The translations under genes and the position numbers were made by a program. DNA of 64,000 bases from Rhodococcoides trifolii. Its GTDB lineage: Bacteria; Actinomycetota; Actinomycetes; Mycobacteriales; Mycobacteriaceae. Below the pieces are notes generated by a model. The model saw only the letters and a program-made list of their open reading frames with translations, was not told where the DNA came from and made no database searches. The DNA lies in contig NZ_BMCU01000005.1 in the NCBI RefSeq assembly GCF_014635345.1, positions 248,001 to 312,000 on the forward strand, in the 5' to 3' direction. Positions 17,236 to 28,928 of the stretch are shown here, piece by piece (position 1 is the first letter of the stretch; each line of letters starts with the position of its first letter).

Positions 17236-17745
17236 TCAGGAAGCGGACTTCCAGCCGGTTGCGAACGCCTCGGCGATGCCGGGGAGCGATGCGGCGCGCT
17301 TCTTGGCGCGACGGCGGCGGATCAGCACGGTGACGACGACGGCGGCGATCGCCGCAGCAGCGCCCGCGATGACGTTCTTGTTGTCCGACGCGGCTGCGGC
17401 GACGTCGTTGGAGTCGAGATCGCGCACAGCCGACTTGACCTCGGACTTGACCTCTGCGGCCTTGTCCTTGGCTGCGTCGGCAACCTCGCTCGCCTTCTCC
17501 TTGACGTCACCCGCGACGTCTTCGGCCTTGGCCTGTGCGTCCGACGCCTTGTCCTTGGCCACGTCGGCCACGTCCTCGACGGTGTCGCTCACCGAGTCGC
17601 CGACCTGCTTGCCCTGGGCCTTCGTCTGATCCTTGGCACCCTCGGCCTGCAGGTCCTTGTTGTCGGTGACCTCGCCGACGGTCTCCTTGGCCGATCCGGC
17701 CACTTCCTCTGCCTTGTGCTTCGCCTTGTCGATGAAGTCAGCCAT
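17236..17745 (-). CDS. CsbD-like / LEA-like stress protein with C-terminal membrane anchor
   Basis: A 169-residue Ala/Lys/Asp/Glu-rich protein. Residues about 1-60 resemble CsbD-like proteins (MADFIDKAKHKAEEVAGSAKE). Residues 60-115 carry 11-mer-like repeats of the KDKASDAQAKAEDVAGDVKE type, predicted to form an amphipathic coil as in LEA proteins. One hydrophobic helix (NVIAGAAAAIAAVVVTVLI) follows, with a basic RRRRAKKR stop-transfer. The ATG at 17745 has AAGGG eight bases upstream; an ATG three codons earlier (17754) is possible. A sigma-B-type promoter lies upstream, so expression under osmotic or general stress is expected. Confidence 0.82.
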   Translation of the reverse strand: MADFIDKAKHKAEEVAGSAKETVGEVTDNKDLQAEGAKDQTKAQGKQVGDSVSDTVEDVADVAKDKASDAQAKAEDVAGDVKEKASEVADAAKDKAAEVKSEVKSAVRDLDSNDVAAAASDNKNVIAGAAAAIAAVVVTVLIRRRRAKKRAASLPGIAEAFATGWKSAS

Positions 17746-17791
17746 GGTTGTCATCCCTTCGTTACGGTGGTGTCTTCTTGGTCGCGTTTTT

Positions 17792-17816
17792 GTACCCCGA
17801 CCGTACGTATTCAACC
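17792..17816 (-). promoter_or_regulatory. Sigma-B/F-type stress promoter of the CsbD-like gene
   Basis: On the minus strand GGTT (17816-17813), a 15-base spacer and GGGTAC (17797-17792). This fits the actinobacterial general-stress consensus GNNT-N14-16-GGGTAC/T. It lies 47 bp before the start codon at 17745. Confidence 0.6.
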
Positions 17817-17827
17817 GGTGATGTAAG

Positions 17828-19114
17828 TCACCGCTGAAACACGTCCGGAATTCCGTCGTTGTCGTCGTCTCGTATCTCTTCTTCCTCGATGCGTCGGTAC
17901 GTCCGGTTACGAGCCCGCAGGACCACCGACGCGAGCGTGGCGGCAAGCACCGATCCCACGAGGACACCGACCTTGACGTGGTCGTCGCGCTCTGTACCGG
18001 CACCGAAGGCCAGGTCCCCGATCAACAACGACACCGTGAAACCGATGCCGGCCAGCATCGCCAGACCGAGGACGTCCACCCAGGTGATGCCGTCGTCGAG
18101 GGACGCTCGGCTGAACTTGGAGACCAGGAACGTCGTACCGAAGATGCCGAGCGTCTTGCCGAGCACGAGACCGAGCACGATGCCGATCGCGATCGGATCG
18201 GTCAGCGCGCGCCCCAGTCCCGACACACCGCCGACGGCAACGCCGGCAGCGCAGAACGCGAACAGCGGCACCGCGACACCCGACGAGATCGGACGGATCC
18301 GATGTTCGAAGTGTTCGGCCATCCCCGGGCGTTCGTCGGCGCGGTCTCGGCGCAGGACCGGAACGGTGAAACCGAGAAGCACGCCCGCGACGGTGGCGTG
18401 GACCCCCGATTCGTGGAACAGAATCCACGTTGCGGCGGCCAACGGAAGCAAGATCCACCAGGACCGGTTGCGCTTGTGCACCGCGAAGGCGAACAGACCG
18501 AGAGGAATGATAGCAAGACCCAGGGCCACGAAGTTCAGGTTGTCGCTGTAGAACACCGCGATGACGGTGACCGCCAAGAGGTCGTCCACCACCGCCAGCG
18601 TCAGAAGGAAGGTGCGCAGCGAGGACGGAAGGTGTGTGCTGATGACAGCGAGGACGGCGACGGCGAACGCGATGTCCGTGGCGGTCGGGATGGCCCAGCC
18701 TCGAAGAGCGCCGTCCCCTGTACCGAGGTTGACCAGCACGAAGATCAGGGCGGGGACCGCCATCCCGCCGACCGCTGCGGCGATCGGTAGGGCCGCTCGT
18801 GCCGGGTCACGGAGGTCGCCCGCCACGAATTCGCGCTTGAGTTCGACACCGACCACGAAGAAGAAAATGGCCAGCAGACCGTCCGCGGCCCAGGTGGAGA
18901 TCGTCAGATCGAGATGGACGGCAGACGGGCCGATGGTCGTCTGCATCAGCGAGAAGTAACTGTCGGACCACGCGGAGTTGGCCCACACCAAGGCGATGAC
19001 GGTGGCAATCAGCAGCAATGCGCCGCCGACGGTTTCGCGGCGCAGCAGTTCCGAGATGCGCTTGCTTTCGGACCACGAGCCGCGGGAGAAGAGTGGGAGG
19101 CGATCGGAGGACAT
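17828..19114 (-). CDS. nhaA: Na+/H+ antiporter NhaA
   Basis: A 428-residue integral membrane protein with about 12 hydrophobic helices. NhaA landmarks are [16 protein letters not shown] near residue 90, [14 protein letters not shown], and the ion-binding aspartate pair in AVVDDLLAV (equivalent to Asp163-Asp164 of E. coli NhaA). The C-terminal tail ends in an acidic [12 protein letters not shown] stretch unlike the short tail of the E. coli protein. It exchanges cytoplasmic Na+ or Li+ for external protons and supports pH and salt tolerance. The ATG at 19114 follows a short spacer after GAAAGGCAACG. It lies upstream of the CsbD-like stress gene on the same strand. Confidence 0.92.
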   Translation of the reverse strand: MSSDRLPLFSRGSWSESKRISELLRRETVGGALLLIATVIALVWANSAWSDSYFSLMQTTIGPSAVHLDLTISTWAADGLLAIFFFVVGVELKREFVAGDLRDPARAALPIAAAVGGMAVPALIFVLVNLGTGDGALRGWAIPTATDIAFAVAVLAVISTHLPSSLRTFLLTLAVVDDLLAVTVIAVFYSDNLNFVALGLAIIPLGLFAFAVHKRNRSWWILLPLAAATWILFHESGVHATVAGVLLGFTVPVLRRDRADERPGMAEHFEHRIRPISSGVAVPLFAFCAAGVAVGGVSGLGRALTDPIAIGIVLGLVLGKTLGIFGTTFLVSKFSRASLDDGITWVDVLGLAMLAGIGFTVSLLIGDLAFGAGTERDDHVKVGVLVGSVLAATLASVVLRARNRTYRRIEEEEIRDDDNDGIPDVFQR

Positions 19115-19253
19115 CGTTGCCTTTCGTGTGGGCAGCCTTATGACAGCGCCGACCAGACTTCCCGGCTCACCAAGAGACGATGGTACGCACATGTCGATGC
19201 GACACCGTGTTCTACGGACGGCAGCCGACTCGAACACCGTGCAGGAGGTATCG

Positions 19254-20468
19254 GTGATCGCGTACTCCGAGACTGGTTCGGTGACCCTCGACTCGCCTCA
19301 CGCCCCCACGACCGACCAGCTGAACGATCGGCGGTCGAGGTCGTTCGGCACCAGGGCTGCGCATCCGCCCGAGGACCCGACTGCGCACTCGGGAGCTGTG
19401 GTCATGCCGCTCTATCTGACATCGACCTTCAAACGGTCGGTTCGTCTGACTGAGCGCTGGGACTACTCGCGCGTGGGCAATCCCACTCGATCGGCGCTCG
19501 AAGAGTGCCTGGCCGACCTGGAGAACGGTGCACGCGCCATTGCGACGAGTTCGGGAATGGGCGCGATCTCGTTGGTCGCGTTCGCCCTGTGCCGTGCGGG
19601 CTCGCACGTGATCCTCTCCGACAACGTCTACGGCGGAACGTGGGATCTGTACGCGGACCTTCTGGGCGGATGGAACGTCGAAGTCACGACGGTGGACATG
19701 ACGGATCTGGCTGCCGTCGCCGCGGCGTTCCGCGCCGACACCGTCATGGTCTACACCGAGACCCCGTCCAACCCTCTGCAGAAGATCAGCGACATCGAGT
19801 CCATCGCCGCCCTGGCCCACAGTCGGGGCGCTGCGCTGGCGGTCGACTCGACGTTCGCCTCCCCAGCTCTTCAACGGCCGCTCGAGTTGGGCGCCGACAT
19901 CGTGGTGCAGTCCACAACGAAGTATCTCGGCGGGCACTCCGATGTGATCGGCGGAGCTGTCGTCTGCAGAACAGCCGAACTGGGCGCACTCATGCACGAG
20001 ACGGCGCGCATGATCGGCAGCATCGAATCACCGTTCGATGCATGGTTGGTGCTGCGCGGAATCAAGACACTCGACGTGCGGATGGAACGCATCAGTGCCA
20101 CCGCGATGGCGGTCGCCGAATACCTGGAGGATCACCCTCGGGTGCGGCGAGTGCACTATCCCGGGCTGGCCACGCATCCCGGTCACGACGTCGCGGCCGC
20201 CCAGATGTCGGCCTTCGGTGGAATCGTGTCGGTCGAACTCGACTGCGACGCCGACGCTGCCGCGCTGACGTGCGATCGATTCGGCTTGTTCACCGTGGCG
20301 GTGTCACTCGGCGGAACCGAATCGCTCGTCGAGCATCCGCACTACATGACGCACTGCACGACGGGGACCACGCCGGTGCGGGTGCCCGATTCACTGCTCC
20401 GCCTGTCGATCGGGCTGGAGAACGCTCGCGATCTGATCGACGATCTTTCGGTTGCATTGCGAGCGTGA
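19254..20468 (+). CDS. metB: Cystathionine gamma-synthase / trans-sulfuration PLP enzyme
   Basis: A 404-residue Cys/Met-metabolism PLP enzyme. The pattern [20 protein letters not shown] is near residue 80, the phosphate loop region SSGMGAISL follows, and the PLP Lys is in [12 protein letters not shown] (about residue 225). [12 protein letters not shown] is near the C-terminus. Motifs do not cleanly separate cystathionine gamma-synthase, gamma-lyase and beta-lyase, so metB is the likeliest of several names. I chose the GTG at 19254 because AGGAGG lies five bases upstream. The PucR regulator follows after 18 bp. Confidence 0.83.
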   Translation: MIAYSETGSVTLDSPHAPTTDQLNDRRSRSFGTRAAHPPEDPTAHSGAVVMPLYLTSTFKRSVRLTERWDYSRVGNPTRSALEECLADLENGARAIATSSGMGAISLVAFALCRAGSHVILSDNVYGGTWDLYADLLGGWNVEVTTVDMTDLAAVAAAFRADTVMVYTETPSNPLQKISDIESIAALAHSRGAALAVDSTFASPALQRPLELGADIVVQSTTKYLGGHSDVIGGAVVCRTAELGALMHETARMIGSIESPFDAWLVLRGIKTLDVRMERISATAMAVAEYLEDHPRVRRVHYPGLATHPGHDVAAAQMSAFGGIVSVELDCDADAAALTCDRFGLFTVAVSLGGTESLVEHPHYMTHCTTGTTPVRVPDSLLRLSIGLENARDLIDDLSVALRA

Positions 20469-20486
20469 CGGTTTAGGCTGCCGGAC

Positions 20487-21665
20487 ATGACCATCGGCCC
20501 CCACCAAGCGCTGGTCGACGCGCTGGCAGATCGCCTTCAGCGCAGCGTGACCGTCGAGGACCACACCCTGGGTCTGGTCGCGTACAGCAAGAACTACGGC
20601 GACGCCGACGCAGCCCGCGTGTGGTCGCTGCTCAATCGGCGCAGCAGGCCGGACGACGTGTACTACGCCGAACTTCGCACCGCGGTCCACCCGACTCGGG
20701 TAGCGGAGAACCTGGAGCTGGAACTGTATGCGCGACTGTGTGTTCCGATTCGGGACCACGACATGCTGCTCGGATTCATCTGGCTGATCGACCGACATCA
20801 CACACTGACCGAGGCCCAGATCGCGGACACCGTCGAGACCGCAGGTGCACTCGGAGCGATGCTCTACCAACGGCTCGTCGTGAGCGACAGCCAGGATTCG
20901 TTCGCCGAATACCTGCTCGACCAACTCCTTTCGACGGATCTGGACCGCCGGGCCGCGGCCTCTGCCGAGATCACCGCACGCGGACTGATCGAGAACGATG
21001 CCTACGTCGGAGTGGTGCGCGCCGTCGTCGGCGGCGCCATCGCCGACGCGGCCGTCGTTCCTGCGGCAGTGCAACGTGCGTGCCGACAGCTACCTCCACG
21101 CATGGTGATGACCCGGACGACCGCGAGGTCGACGACGGTCCTTCTGGCTCGTGGATCCGATGTGAGCAAAGCCGTGGACATGTTCGCGGACACCGTGCGT
21201 GCCGCTCTGACACCGGCGGTGCCATCGGTCCGTATCGGTGTCAGCGGAATCGGTCAAAACCTTGCACACGCGGCCACTGCCGCTCGGCAGGCGGACATCG
21301 CGATGTCCGTCGCACCTGGTGATCGGGCGGTCGCGCGTTGGGACGAGTTGGGCCCGTATCGGCTGATCGGTCAGCTTCCCACCGATCTGGTGTCGAACGA
21401 ACTGATACCGCAGGGCGTCTTTCGACTTCTGCGATCGAACGACGCCGGTGAACTCATCACCACTGCCGAGATGTTTCTCGATCGCGCCGGCGACAAGCAG
21501 GATGCAGCCAAGTTGCTCGGAATTCACCGATCGACCATGTATTACCGCCTCGATCGCATCGAGTCCATCACCGAACTCGACCTGTCCGACGGCGGTGACC
21601 GCCTGCTGCTCCATCTCGCGATCAAACTGTGGCGATGTGGGCCCTCGCTCGATTCCTCCGACTGA
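20487..21665 (+). CDS. PucR/CdaR family transcriptional regulator
   Basis: A 392-residue regulator. A GAF-like N-terminal sensor region is followed by a central GGDEF-like domain typical of CdaR/PucR proteins (around VRIGVSGIGQNLAHAATAAR). A C-terminal PucR helix-turn-helix reads DAAKLLGIHRSTMYYRLDRI (residues about 340-360). TAGGCT at 20474-20479, seven bases before the ATG, suggests leaderless transcription. It converges, with one base between stops, on a Rieske oxygenase gene. Family members often control amine, purine or amino-acid catabolism, so control of the oxygenase and oxidase pair is plausible but unproven. Confidence 0.87.
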   Translation: MTIGPHQALVDALADRLQRSVTVEDHTLGLVAYSKNYGDADAARVWSLLNRRSRPDDVYYAELRTAVHPTRVAENLELELYARLCVPIRDHDMLLGFIWLIDRHHTLTEAQIADTVETAGALGAMLYQRLVVSDSQDSFAEYLLDQLLSTDLDRRAAASAEITARGLIENDAYVGVVRAVVGGAIADAAVVPAAVQRACRQLPPRMVMTRTTARSTTVLLARGSDVSKAVDMFADTVRAALTPAVPSVRIGVSGIGQNLAHAATAARQADIAMSVAPGDRAVARWDELGPYRLIGQLPTDLVSNELIPQGVFRLLRSNDAGELITTAEMFLDRAGDKQDAAKLLGIHRSTMYYRLDRIESITELDLSDGGDRLLLHLAIKLWRCGPSLDSSD

Positions 21666-21666
21666 A

Positions 21667-22815
21667 CTACAGACCCATCTGCTGTCGATACCAGGGGTAG
21701 AACCAGTTCCCGATGATCTCGGACTCGGTGGGAACGAGCACGCCTCCGTCGCGGTACAGCGGAGAACTCATGCCGGGTTGGCACAGTGCGGACGCATCGA
21801 GGTCCTGAACGTTGACGCGATCGAAGAGTTCGATCGATTCCCGCACGTCGTACCGGTCCGACCCGAGTACCGACTGGTCGAACAGCCACTCGCACACCAG
21901 TCGAGTGCGATCCGGGGCGAGAGGCTCGAATCGGTGCACGATCACGTGATCCGGTACCAGCGACACGAAGGCGTTGGGGCGCAGAATCATTCCGAAGTAG
22001 CGGCAGTCGTCGTCCGACGTCAGGCCGGGCAGGATCGGCAGAGTGCGGGTGCCGGACGAATTGAAGCCGTCGCGTCCGTCCGCGAAGGGGTACCCGCCTG
22101 TGTGATAGGCCCCGTCCCCGAGCTGATCGAACGAGGCGAACGTCGGAATCTGTTCCACGAGTTCGGGATGAATGGTGCCGCAGTGGTAGCACTCCTGAAA
22201 GTTCTCGAAGATGATCTTCCAGTTCGCAGCGCATTCGTACGTGATCGATCCACCGACCACCAAGTTCTCCATGCCGTACCGATCGAAGCGCGTCACATCC
22301 CCGTCCAAGCGATAGGCAAGCTGCGTCCGAATTTGTTCGAGAAGCGAGTTCTCGTCACCACCCGCCAGGTTGACCCACACCAGCCCCTTCCACTCGTGCA
22401 CCCCGACCGGGGCCAAGTCGAACTCGGATTTGTCGATGTCCGACATGGCTTTCCAGTTGGGCGTCGCCATGAGTGCCCCGTCGTCGAGGCGGTAGACCCA
22501 TGCGTGATACGGACACCGAATCGCGTGCCCGAGATTCCCGTCGTCGGTACGGCAGAGCTGAGAACCTCGGTGCCGGCACACGTTCAGGTATCCCTTCAGC
22601 GCACCGGTTCGAGTCCGCACGACGATCACGGACTGGCCCGCGACCTCGGTGCGCAGAAAGTCACCGGGACGGGTGAACTGGTCGCTACGAGCGACGTACA
22701 CCCAATTGGTGCCGAAGATTCGTCGCTGCTCCTCGGCGAAGATCTGGGGGTCGGTATAATAGCGACCGGGCAACGTCGGCACGAGCTGCGTGGACGGTCT
22801 GGCGTCGACACTCAT
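21667..22815 (-). CDS. Rieske non-heme iron oxygenase alpha subunit (betaine-demethylase-like)
   Basis: A 382-residue aromatic-ring-hydroxylating-type oxygenase. The Rieske [2Fe-2S] ligands are Cys80-X-His82 (VCRHRGSQLC) and Cys101-X2-His104 (CPYHAW). The mononuclear iron site is in ENFQECYHCGTIHPE (residues about 208-222). The closest functional relatives by architecture are choline, glycine-betaine, stachydrine and carnitine monooxygenases that N-demethylate quaternary amines. The partner gene, a sarcosine-oxidase-like flavoenzyme, overlaps by 4 bp and would oxidise the resulting secondary amine. No reductase component is encoded next to it. Confidence 0.85.
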   Translation of the reverse strand: MSVDARPSTQLVPTLPGRYYTDPQIFAEEQRRIFGTNWVYVARSDQFTRPGDFLRTEVAGQSVIVVRTRTGALKGYLNVCRHRGSQLCRTDDGNLGHAIRCPYHAWVYRLDDGALMATPNWKAMSDIDKSEFDLAPVGVHEWKGLVWVNLAGGDENSLLEQIRTQLAYRLDGDVTRFDRYGMENLVVGGSITYECAANWKIIFENFQECYHCGTIHPELVEQIPTFASFDQLGDGAYHTGGYPFADGRDGFNSSGTRTLPILPGLTSDDDCRYFGMILRPNAFVSLVPDHVIVHRFEPLAPDRTRLVCEWLFDQSVLGSDRYDVRESIELFDRVNVQDLDASALCQPGMSSPLYRDGGVLVPTESEIIGNWFYPWYRQQMGL

Positions 22816-23999
22816 GCCATGTCCTGTCCCGCGACCACCAGGGTGGACGCGAAGTCGGGATCCGTGATCGCCGGCCGATCCCACCTGAAGGGGTCGATCG
22901 GATACTTCGAGCCGCCCTCGACAGCCAACTCCGCCATGATCTTTCCCATCAGAGAAGCAAACTTGGCGGCGTGGCCCGCTCCGCAGAACAACGACACCCG
23001 CTGACTTCCCGCGACCTTGTCCACGAGAAAGTTCCTGTCGGGTGTCAGGTCGTAACAACACGCTCGGGCGAAGATGCGCGGTCCCAGTGCCTCCGGCAGA
23101 TGTGCACGCATGAAGCTCTCGACCTGTTCGAGATTGTCCTCGCGCACGTCCCACGACCGTGTCGTCGGATCGATCAGATCGTGCGGCTCGTCGCGGCCGG
23201 CCTTGGTGCCGGGCAGGCCGAACACCGGAAAGCCGTAGTACGTCTCCCCTTCGTCATGGTAGATCCAGATCCCGAATTCTCTGGTGGAGAATGCTTTCAA
23301 GTTCTGCGTTGCCCAGTAGCAGACCTGCTCGTGCGAGACGGCGATGGGATTGCGCACGCCGAGACCCTCGAACAACATGGGGCTCCACGACCCGCCGCAC
23401 ACACTGAGGGTCCGACCGACGAACACGCCTTTGTCGGTGACCACTTCCACCCGATCCGGGAACTCGACTATTCGCGTCACGGGTGTGCGGTCGACGAAGC
23501 TCACGCCGGCACTCTTGGCCAACGCGACGTGCGCATAGGACGCGGCGCGGATGTCGAGAATCCCGGAATCCTTCTGAAAGACAGCCACATCGGTGTCGCG
23601 CACCGTCCACTGCGGCCATCTTTTCGTCAACTCACCGGAATCCATCCGCTCACACGGGTGACCTGTGGCCTCGAGGGCATTCGCGTACGGTCCGACGCGG
23701 TGCTCGGGGCCGATGTCGAGACCACCGGTGCGCGTGACCAACGTCAGGCCCGTCGCCTCTTCGATCTCGCCCCACGTCTCGTACGACGCGCCGGTCAGCG
23801 CGGTGTAGTCGGTGCTGTTGTATGCGTGCCTGATGATGCGCGAGTAGTCCATCGACGCGCCGAGTTCGTGCAGCAGGTCGAATTGCTCCAGGCACAGGAC
23901 CGACGTGCTTCCCGACTGCGCCAGCCAATAGGCAGTCGCGCTGCCGATGCCACCGGCACCCAGAACGATGTGATCGAAGCGTCCGGCGATGTCTGTCAT
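22812..23999 (-). CDS. Monomeric sarcosine oxidase / N-methyl amino acid oxidase family flavoenzyme
   Basis: A 395-residue DAO-family protein. The FAD motif is VLGAGGIGSATAYWLA, starting at about residue 12. The segment RACCYDLTPDRNF matches the region of monomeric sarcosine oxidase whose Cys carries 8-alpha-S-cysteinyl FAD, so covalent flavin is expected. GAGHAAKFASLMG closes the FAD site. It should oxidise a secondary N-methyl amine to the demethylated amine with formaldehyde and H2O2. It is the first gene of a two-gene operon with the Rieske oxygenase (ATGA overlap). A divergent lhgO gene begins 96 bp away. Confidence 0.87.
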   Translation of the reverse strand: MTDIAGRFDHIVLGAGGIGSATAYWLAQSGSTSVLCLEQFDLLHELGASMDYSRIIRHAYNSTDYTALTGASYETWGEIEEATGLTLVTRTGGLDIGPEHRVGPYANALEATGHPCERMDSGELTKRWPQWTVRDTDVAVFQKDSGILDIRAASYAHVALAKSAGVSFVDRTPVTRIVEFPDRVEVVTDKGVFVGRTLSVCGGSWSPMLFEGLGVRNPIAVSHEQVCYWATQNLKAFSTREFGIWIYHDEGETYYGFPVFGLPGTKAGRDEPHDLIDPTTRSWDVREDNLEQVESFMRAHLPEALGPRIFARACCYDLTPDRNFLVDKVAGSQRVSLFCGAGHAAKFASLMGKIMAELAVEGGSKYPIDPFRWDRPAITDPDFASTLVVAGQDMA

Positions 24000-24094
24000 G
24001 CGGACAATCCTGCGCAAGCCCGGAACGAGCCACATCCTGCACGATGTCGGACGGAGTGGCTGTTCGGTCCGATGAACTGTCGTACATTCGGCCG

Positions 24095-25282
24095 ATGGAC
24101 ACAGTTCTGGTCGTGGGCGGCGGAATCGTCGGCCTCGCCACGGCATGGCAGATCCAGCAGGTGCGCCCGGGCACGCACGTGACCGTGCTGGAGAAAGAGC
24201 ACAGCATCGCTCACCACCAGACCGGCCACAACAGCGGCGTCATCCACTCCGGAATCTACTACGAGCCGGAAAGCCTCAAGGCCACGCTGTGCAGGCGCGG
24301 CGCACAGGAGATCACGGCGTTCGCTCGCTCTCACGACATTCCGTTCCGCATCACCGGAAAGCTGCTCGTGGCAACCGATTCCGTGGAACAGCGCCGCCTG
24401 CTCGCGCTGCACGATCGTGCTGCACACAACAGTCTCGAGGTCGAGTTGTTGGACGAAAAGACCTTGCGCACACTGGAACCGAGCATCCGTGGTGTCGGCG
24501 CCGTGCGTGTGCCGTCGACGGGAGTGATCGACTACGTCCATGTCGCCCGCGTTCTCGCGGAGCTCATCGTCGAGGGCGGCGGATCGGTCGAGGTCGGCAC
24601 GCGGGTCACCGCGATCGACGAACGCGCCGACGGTGTCCACGTGGACACCGACCACGGTGTCCGGCGAGCCGATCGGATGGTGGCGTGCGCGGGCCTTCAA
24701 GCCGATCGCATCGCACGCCTCGCCGGCCTGGACATCGGGATTCGCATCGTCCCGTTCCGCGGTGAGTACTACTCGTTGCCGTCGTCACGCTCAGGGTTGG
24801 TTCGGCACCTGATCTATCCGGTACCGGATCCCGACCTCCCGTTTCTGGGCGTGCACCTGAGCCCGACCATCGACGGAGGCCTGACCGTCGGACCCAACGC
24901 CGTTCTGGGATTCGCACGCGAGAAGTACCGCAAGGGAGGCGTCGCAGTGCGCGACGTGGCCGACTACGCACGCTTTCCCGGAATGTGGAAAGTCGCACAG
25001 GCGAATGTGCGTACCGGACTTCACGAGATGAAGAACTCGGTATTCAAACGCGGCTATCTGGCCGAGTGCCGGAAGTACTGCCCGGAGTTGACCCTGCAGG
25101 ATCTGTTGCCGAGGGAAGCCGGAATCCGGGCGCAAGCCGTACGGCGCGACGGGTCGTTGGTGCACGACTTCTTGCTCGAGCGCACTCCCCGGAGCATTCA
25201 CGTGCTCAATGCGCCGTCACCGGCGGCGACGTCGGCTCTCCCGATCGGGGAGACGCTCGCTCGCCGGCTCTTCGAGAGCTGA
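24095..25282 (+). CDS. lhgO: L-2-hydroxyglutarate oxidase/dehydrogenase
   Basis: A 395-residue DAO-superfamily flavoprotein with the LhgO signature: VVGGGIVGLATAWQI at the N-terminus and HHQTGHNSGVIHSGIYYEPES around residues 45-65. Later segments include GVIDYVHVARVLAE and LGVHLSPTIDGG. It oxidises L-2-hydroxyglutarate to 2-oxoglutarate, passing electrons to the membrane quinone pool in characterised homologues. TACATT at 24083-24088, six bases before the ATG, suggests a leaderless mRNA. The 3' end forms half of a shared hairpin with the convergent DUF1275 gene. Confidence 0.9.
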   Translation: MDTVLVVGGGIVGLATAWQIQQVRPGTHVTVLEKEHSIAHHQTGHNSGVIHSGIYYEPESLKATLCRRGAQEITAFARSHDIPFRITGKLLVATDSVEQRRLLALHDRAAHNSLEVELLDEKTLRTLEPSIRGVGAVRVPSTGVIDYVHVARVLAELIVEGGGSVEVGTRVTAIDERADGVHVDTDHGVRRADRMVACAGLQADRIARLAGLDIGIRIVPFRGEYYSLPSSRSGLVRHLIYPVPDPDLPFLGVHLSPTIDGGLTVGPNAVLGFAREKYRKGGVAVRDVADYARFPGMWKVAQANVRTGLHEMKNSVFKRGYLAECRKYCPELTLQDLLPREAGIRAQAVRRDGSLVHDFLLERTPRSIHVLNAPSPAATSALPIGETLARRLFES

Positions 25283-25306
25283 GCCTCACCGCTTCTCGAG
25301 GCTCAG
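25279..25306. terminator. Bidirectional hairpin between lhgO and the DUF1275 gene
   Basis: Nine-base perfect stem CTGAGCCTC / GAGGCTCAG with a 10-nt loop. It contains both stop codons (lhgO TGA at 25280-25282 and the opposite-strand stop at 25286-25288), so the ends of both convergent genes are part of the hairpin. Confidence 0.6.
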
Positions 25307-25909
25307 GACCAGCGCGCCGAGGACCAGGAAGAACGGGATCAGCACGGCGTACACCTCTGCCCGAGACACCGCCAGTCCCGTCGCCGACGCCCCGATCAAC
25401 AAGGCGCACAACGCCGATGCGGCCGGCCGGTTCATTCCTCCGCCCGTGACGAGACCGGCCACAAGTCCGGTGAGCGTTCCGGTGAAGTAGGTGGTACTGA
25501 CTCCCGGAATTCCCGCGAGCGTGAACGCGGCGCTCTGGACACCCATCGCGAGCGCCGCGAGCACGAGGGCCGCGTACTGCAGTGTGCCCGCAGGGTGGGC
25601 GGCCGTCGCGATCCAGAGTCCGGCGAGGCCGAGTACGAGCGCGAATTCGACGCCCAGGGCTGCGCCGCGGAACCGGAGGACGACGTGCCCGATCATCACC
25701 CCGATCGCGTAGGCGATCACGGCTGTTCCCGCGTAGGACAGCACGCGCAGGTTCGCGTCGCCGATCGAGACCCCGATGACGACGACATTGCCGGTGATCA
25801 CGCTGGCGAACGCACCGCCGAGGCGTGTCAGCGCCAACACGTCCACCCCACCGGAGGCAGCGGACAGGAGAAGTCCGAGTGTCAGATCCGATCTGTGGGG
25901 CGTCGTCAC
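25286..25909 (-). CDS. DUF1275 (YoaK family) membrane protein
   Basis: A 207-residue protein with six hydrophobic segments. The DUF1275 motif appears as GGAFASVITGNVVVIG in the first 50 residues and again in weaker form in TTYFTGTLTGLVAGL. It starts at a GTG at 25909 and is divergent from furA, whose promoter lies in the 66-bp gap. The function of the family is unknown. It is clearly different in sequence from the DUF1275 protein at 16552-17223, so the two are not a recent duplication. Confidence 0.82.
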   Translation of the reverse strand: MTTPHRSDLTLGLLLSAASGGVDVLALTRLGGAFASVITGNVVVIGVSIGDANLRVLSYAGTAVIAYAIGVMIGHVVLRFRGAALGVEFALVLGLAGLWIATAAHPAGTLQYAALVLAALAMGVQSAAFTLAGIPGVSTTYFTGTLTGLVAGLVTGGGMNRPAASALCALLIGASATGLAVSRAEVYAVLIPFFLVLGALVLSLEKR

Positions 25910-25938
25910 CTTCGAGATTGTGCATCACCCACCAAGTC

Positions 25939-25968
25939 TTGACTTGATCCAGAAAAGGGGGCCATAGT
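25939..25968 (+). promoter_or_regulatory. furA-katG promoter, probably leaderless
   Basis: -35 TTGACT at 25939-25944, an 18-bp spacer containing the AGAAAAGGGG stretch also familiar from mycobacterial furA promoters, and a -10-like CATAGT at 25963-25968. Seven bases later comes the ATG at 25976, so the transcript would begin at or next to the start codon. In mycobacteria FurA represses its own promoter through an AT-rich site overlapping the -35; TTGATCCAGAAAA is the likely equivalent here. Confidence 0.6.
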
Positions 25969-25975
25969 GGGAGCC

Positions 25976-28646
<2,671 letters not shown>

Positions 28647-28660
28647 GTTTTTCCGCCCTT

Positions 28661-28690
28661 CACCCCCGCACGCTCCGGCGTGCGGGGGTG
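28661..28690 (+). terminator. katG terminator hairpin
   Basis: Thirteen-base perfect GC-rich stem CACCCCCGCACGC / GCGTGCGGGGGTG with a TCCG loop, 14 bp after the katG stop. A short T/G stretch follows (TTGTGCTGTG). Confidence 0.8.
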
Positions 28691-28928
28691 TTGTGCTGTG
28701 TGGGTGCGCGATGCGGGGGGTGCGCGATTCTGCTAGCGAAATGAGCAAGTGCGAGCGACATTTCACTCGCGGGCGACAATTTTTGTCGCAAGATCCCCTA
28801 GCGGCCGGGCCTCAGCAGCTGCCCGGTCCTGCCTCTGGGCTGAATCGTCCTCGAGTCCCGGATCCGAACAGTTTCCCGTCGCCCAGCCACTCCTGTGGAC
28901 GAATACCACCGCCCGATAAACTCGGTGG
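28691..28928. other. Intergenic region with several small inverted and direct repeats
   Basis: About 240 bp without a recognisable gene. It holds a direct repeat GGTGCGCGAT (two copies within 28700-28730), an inverted repeat GCGAG...CTCGC (28751-28770), GCGACAA-TTT-TTGTCGC (28773-28789) and CCGGGC...GCCCGG (28805-28826). A probable -10 TAAACT at 28917-28922 lies six bases before the GTG of the next gene. I could not fold it into a known RNA family by eye. Confidence 0.4.

Noticed and set aside
19115..19253. Looked for a SAM-type riboswitch ahead of the cystathionine gamma-synthase gene
   Set aside because: No SAM-I, SAM-II or SAM-IV core motif could be recognised; a normal AGGAGG site explains translation.
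28840..28880. Possible tRNA T-arm-like sequence on the minus strand
   Set aside because: No acceptor stem, anticodon stem or CCA-proximal pairing can be assembled around it.
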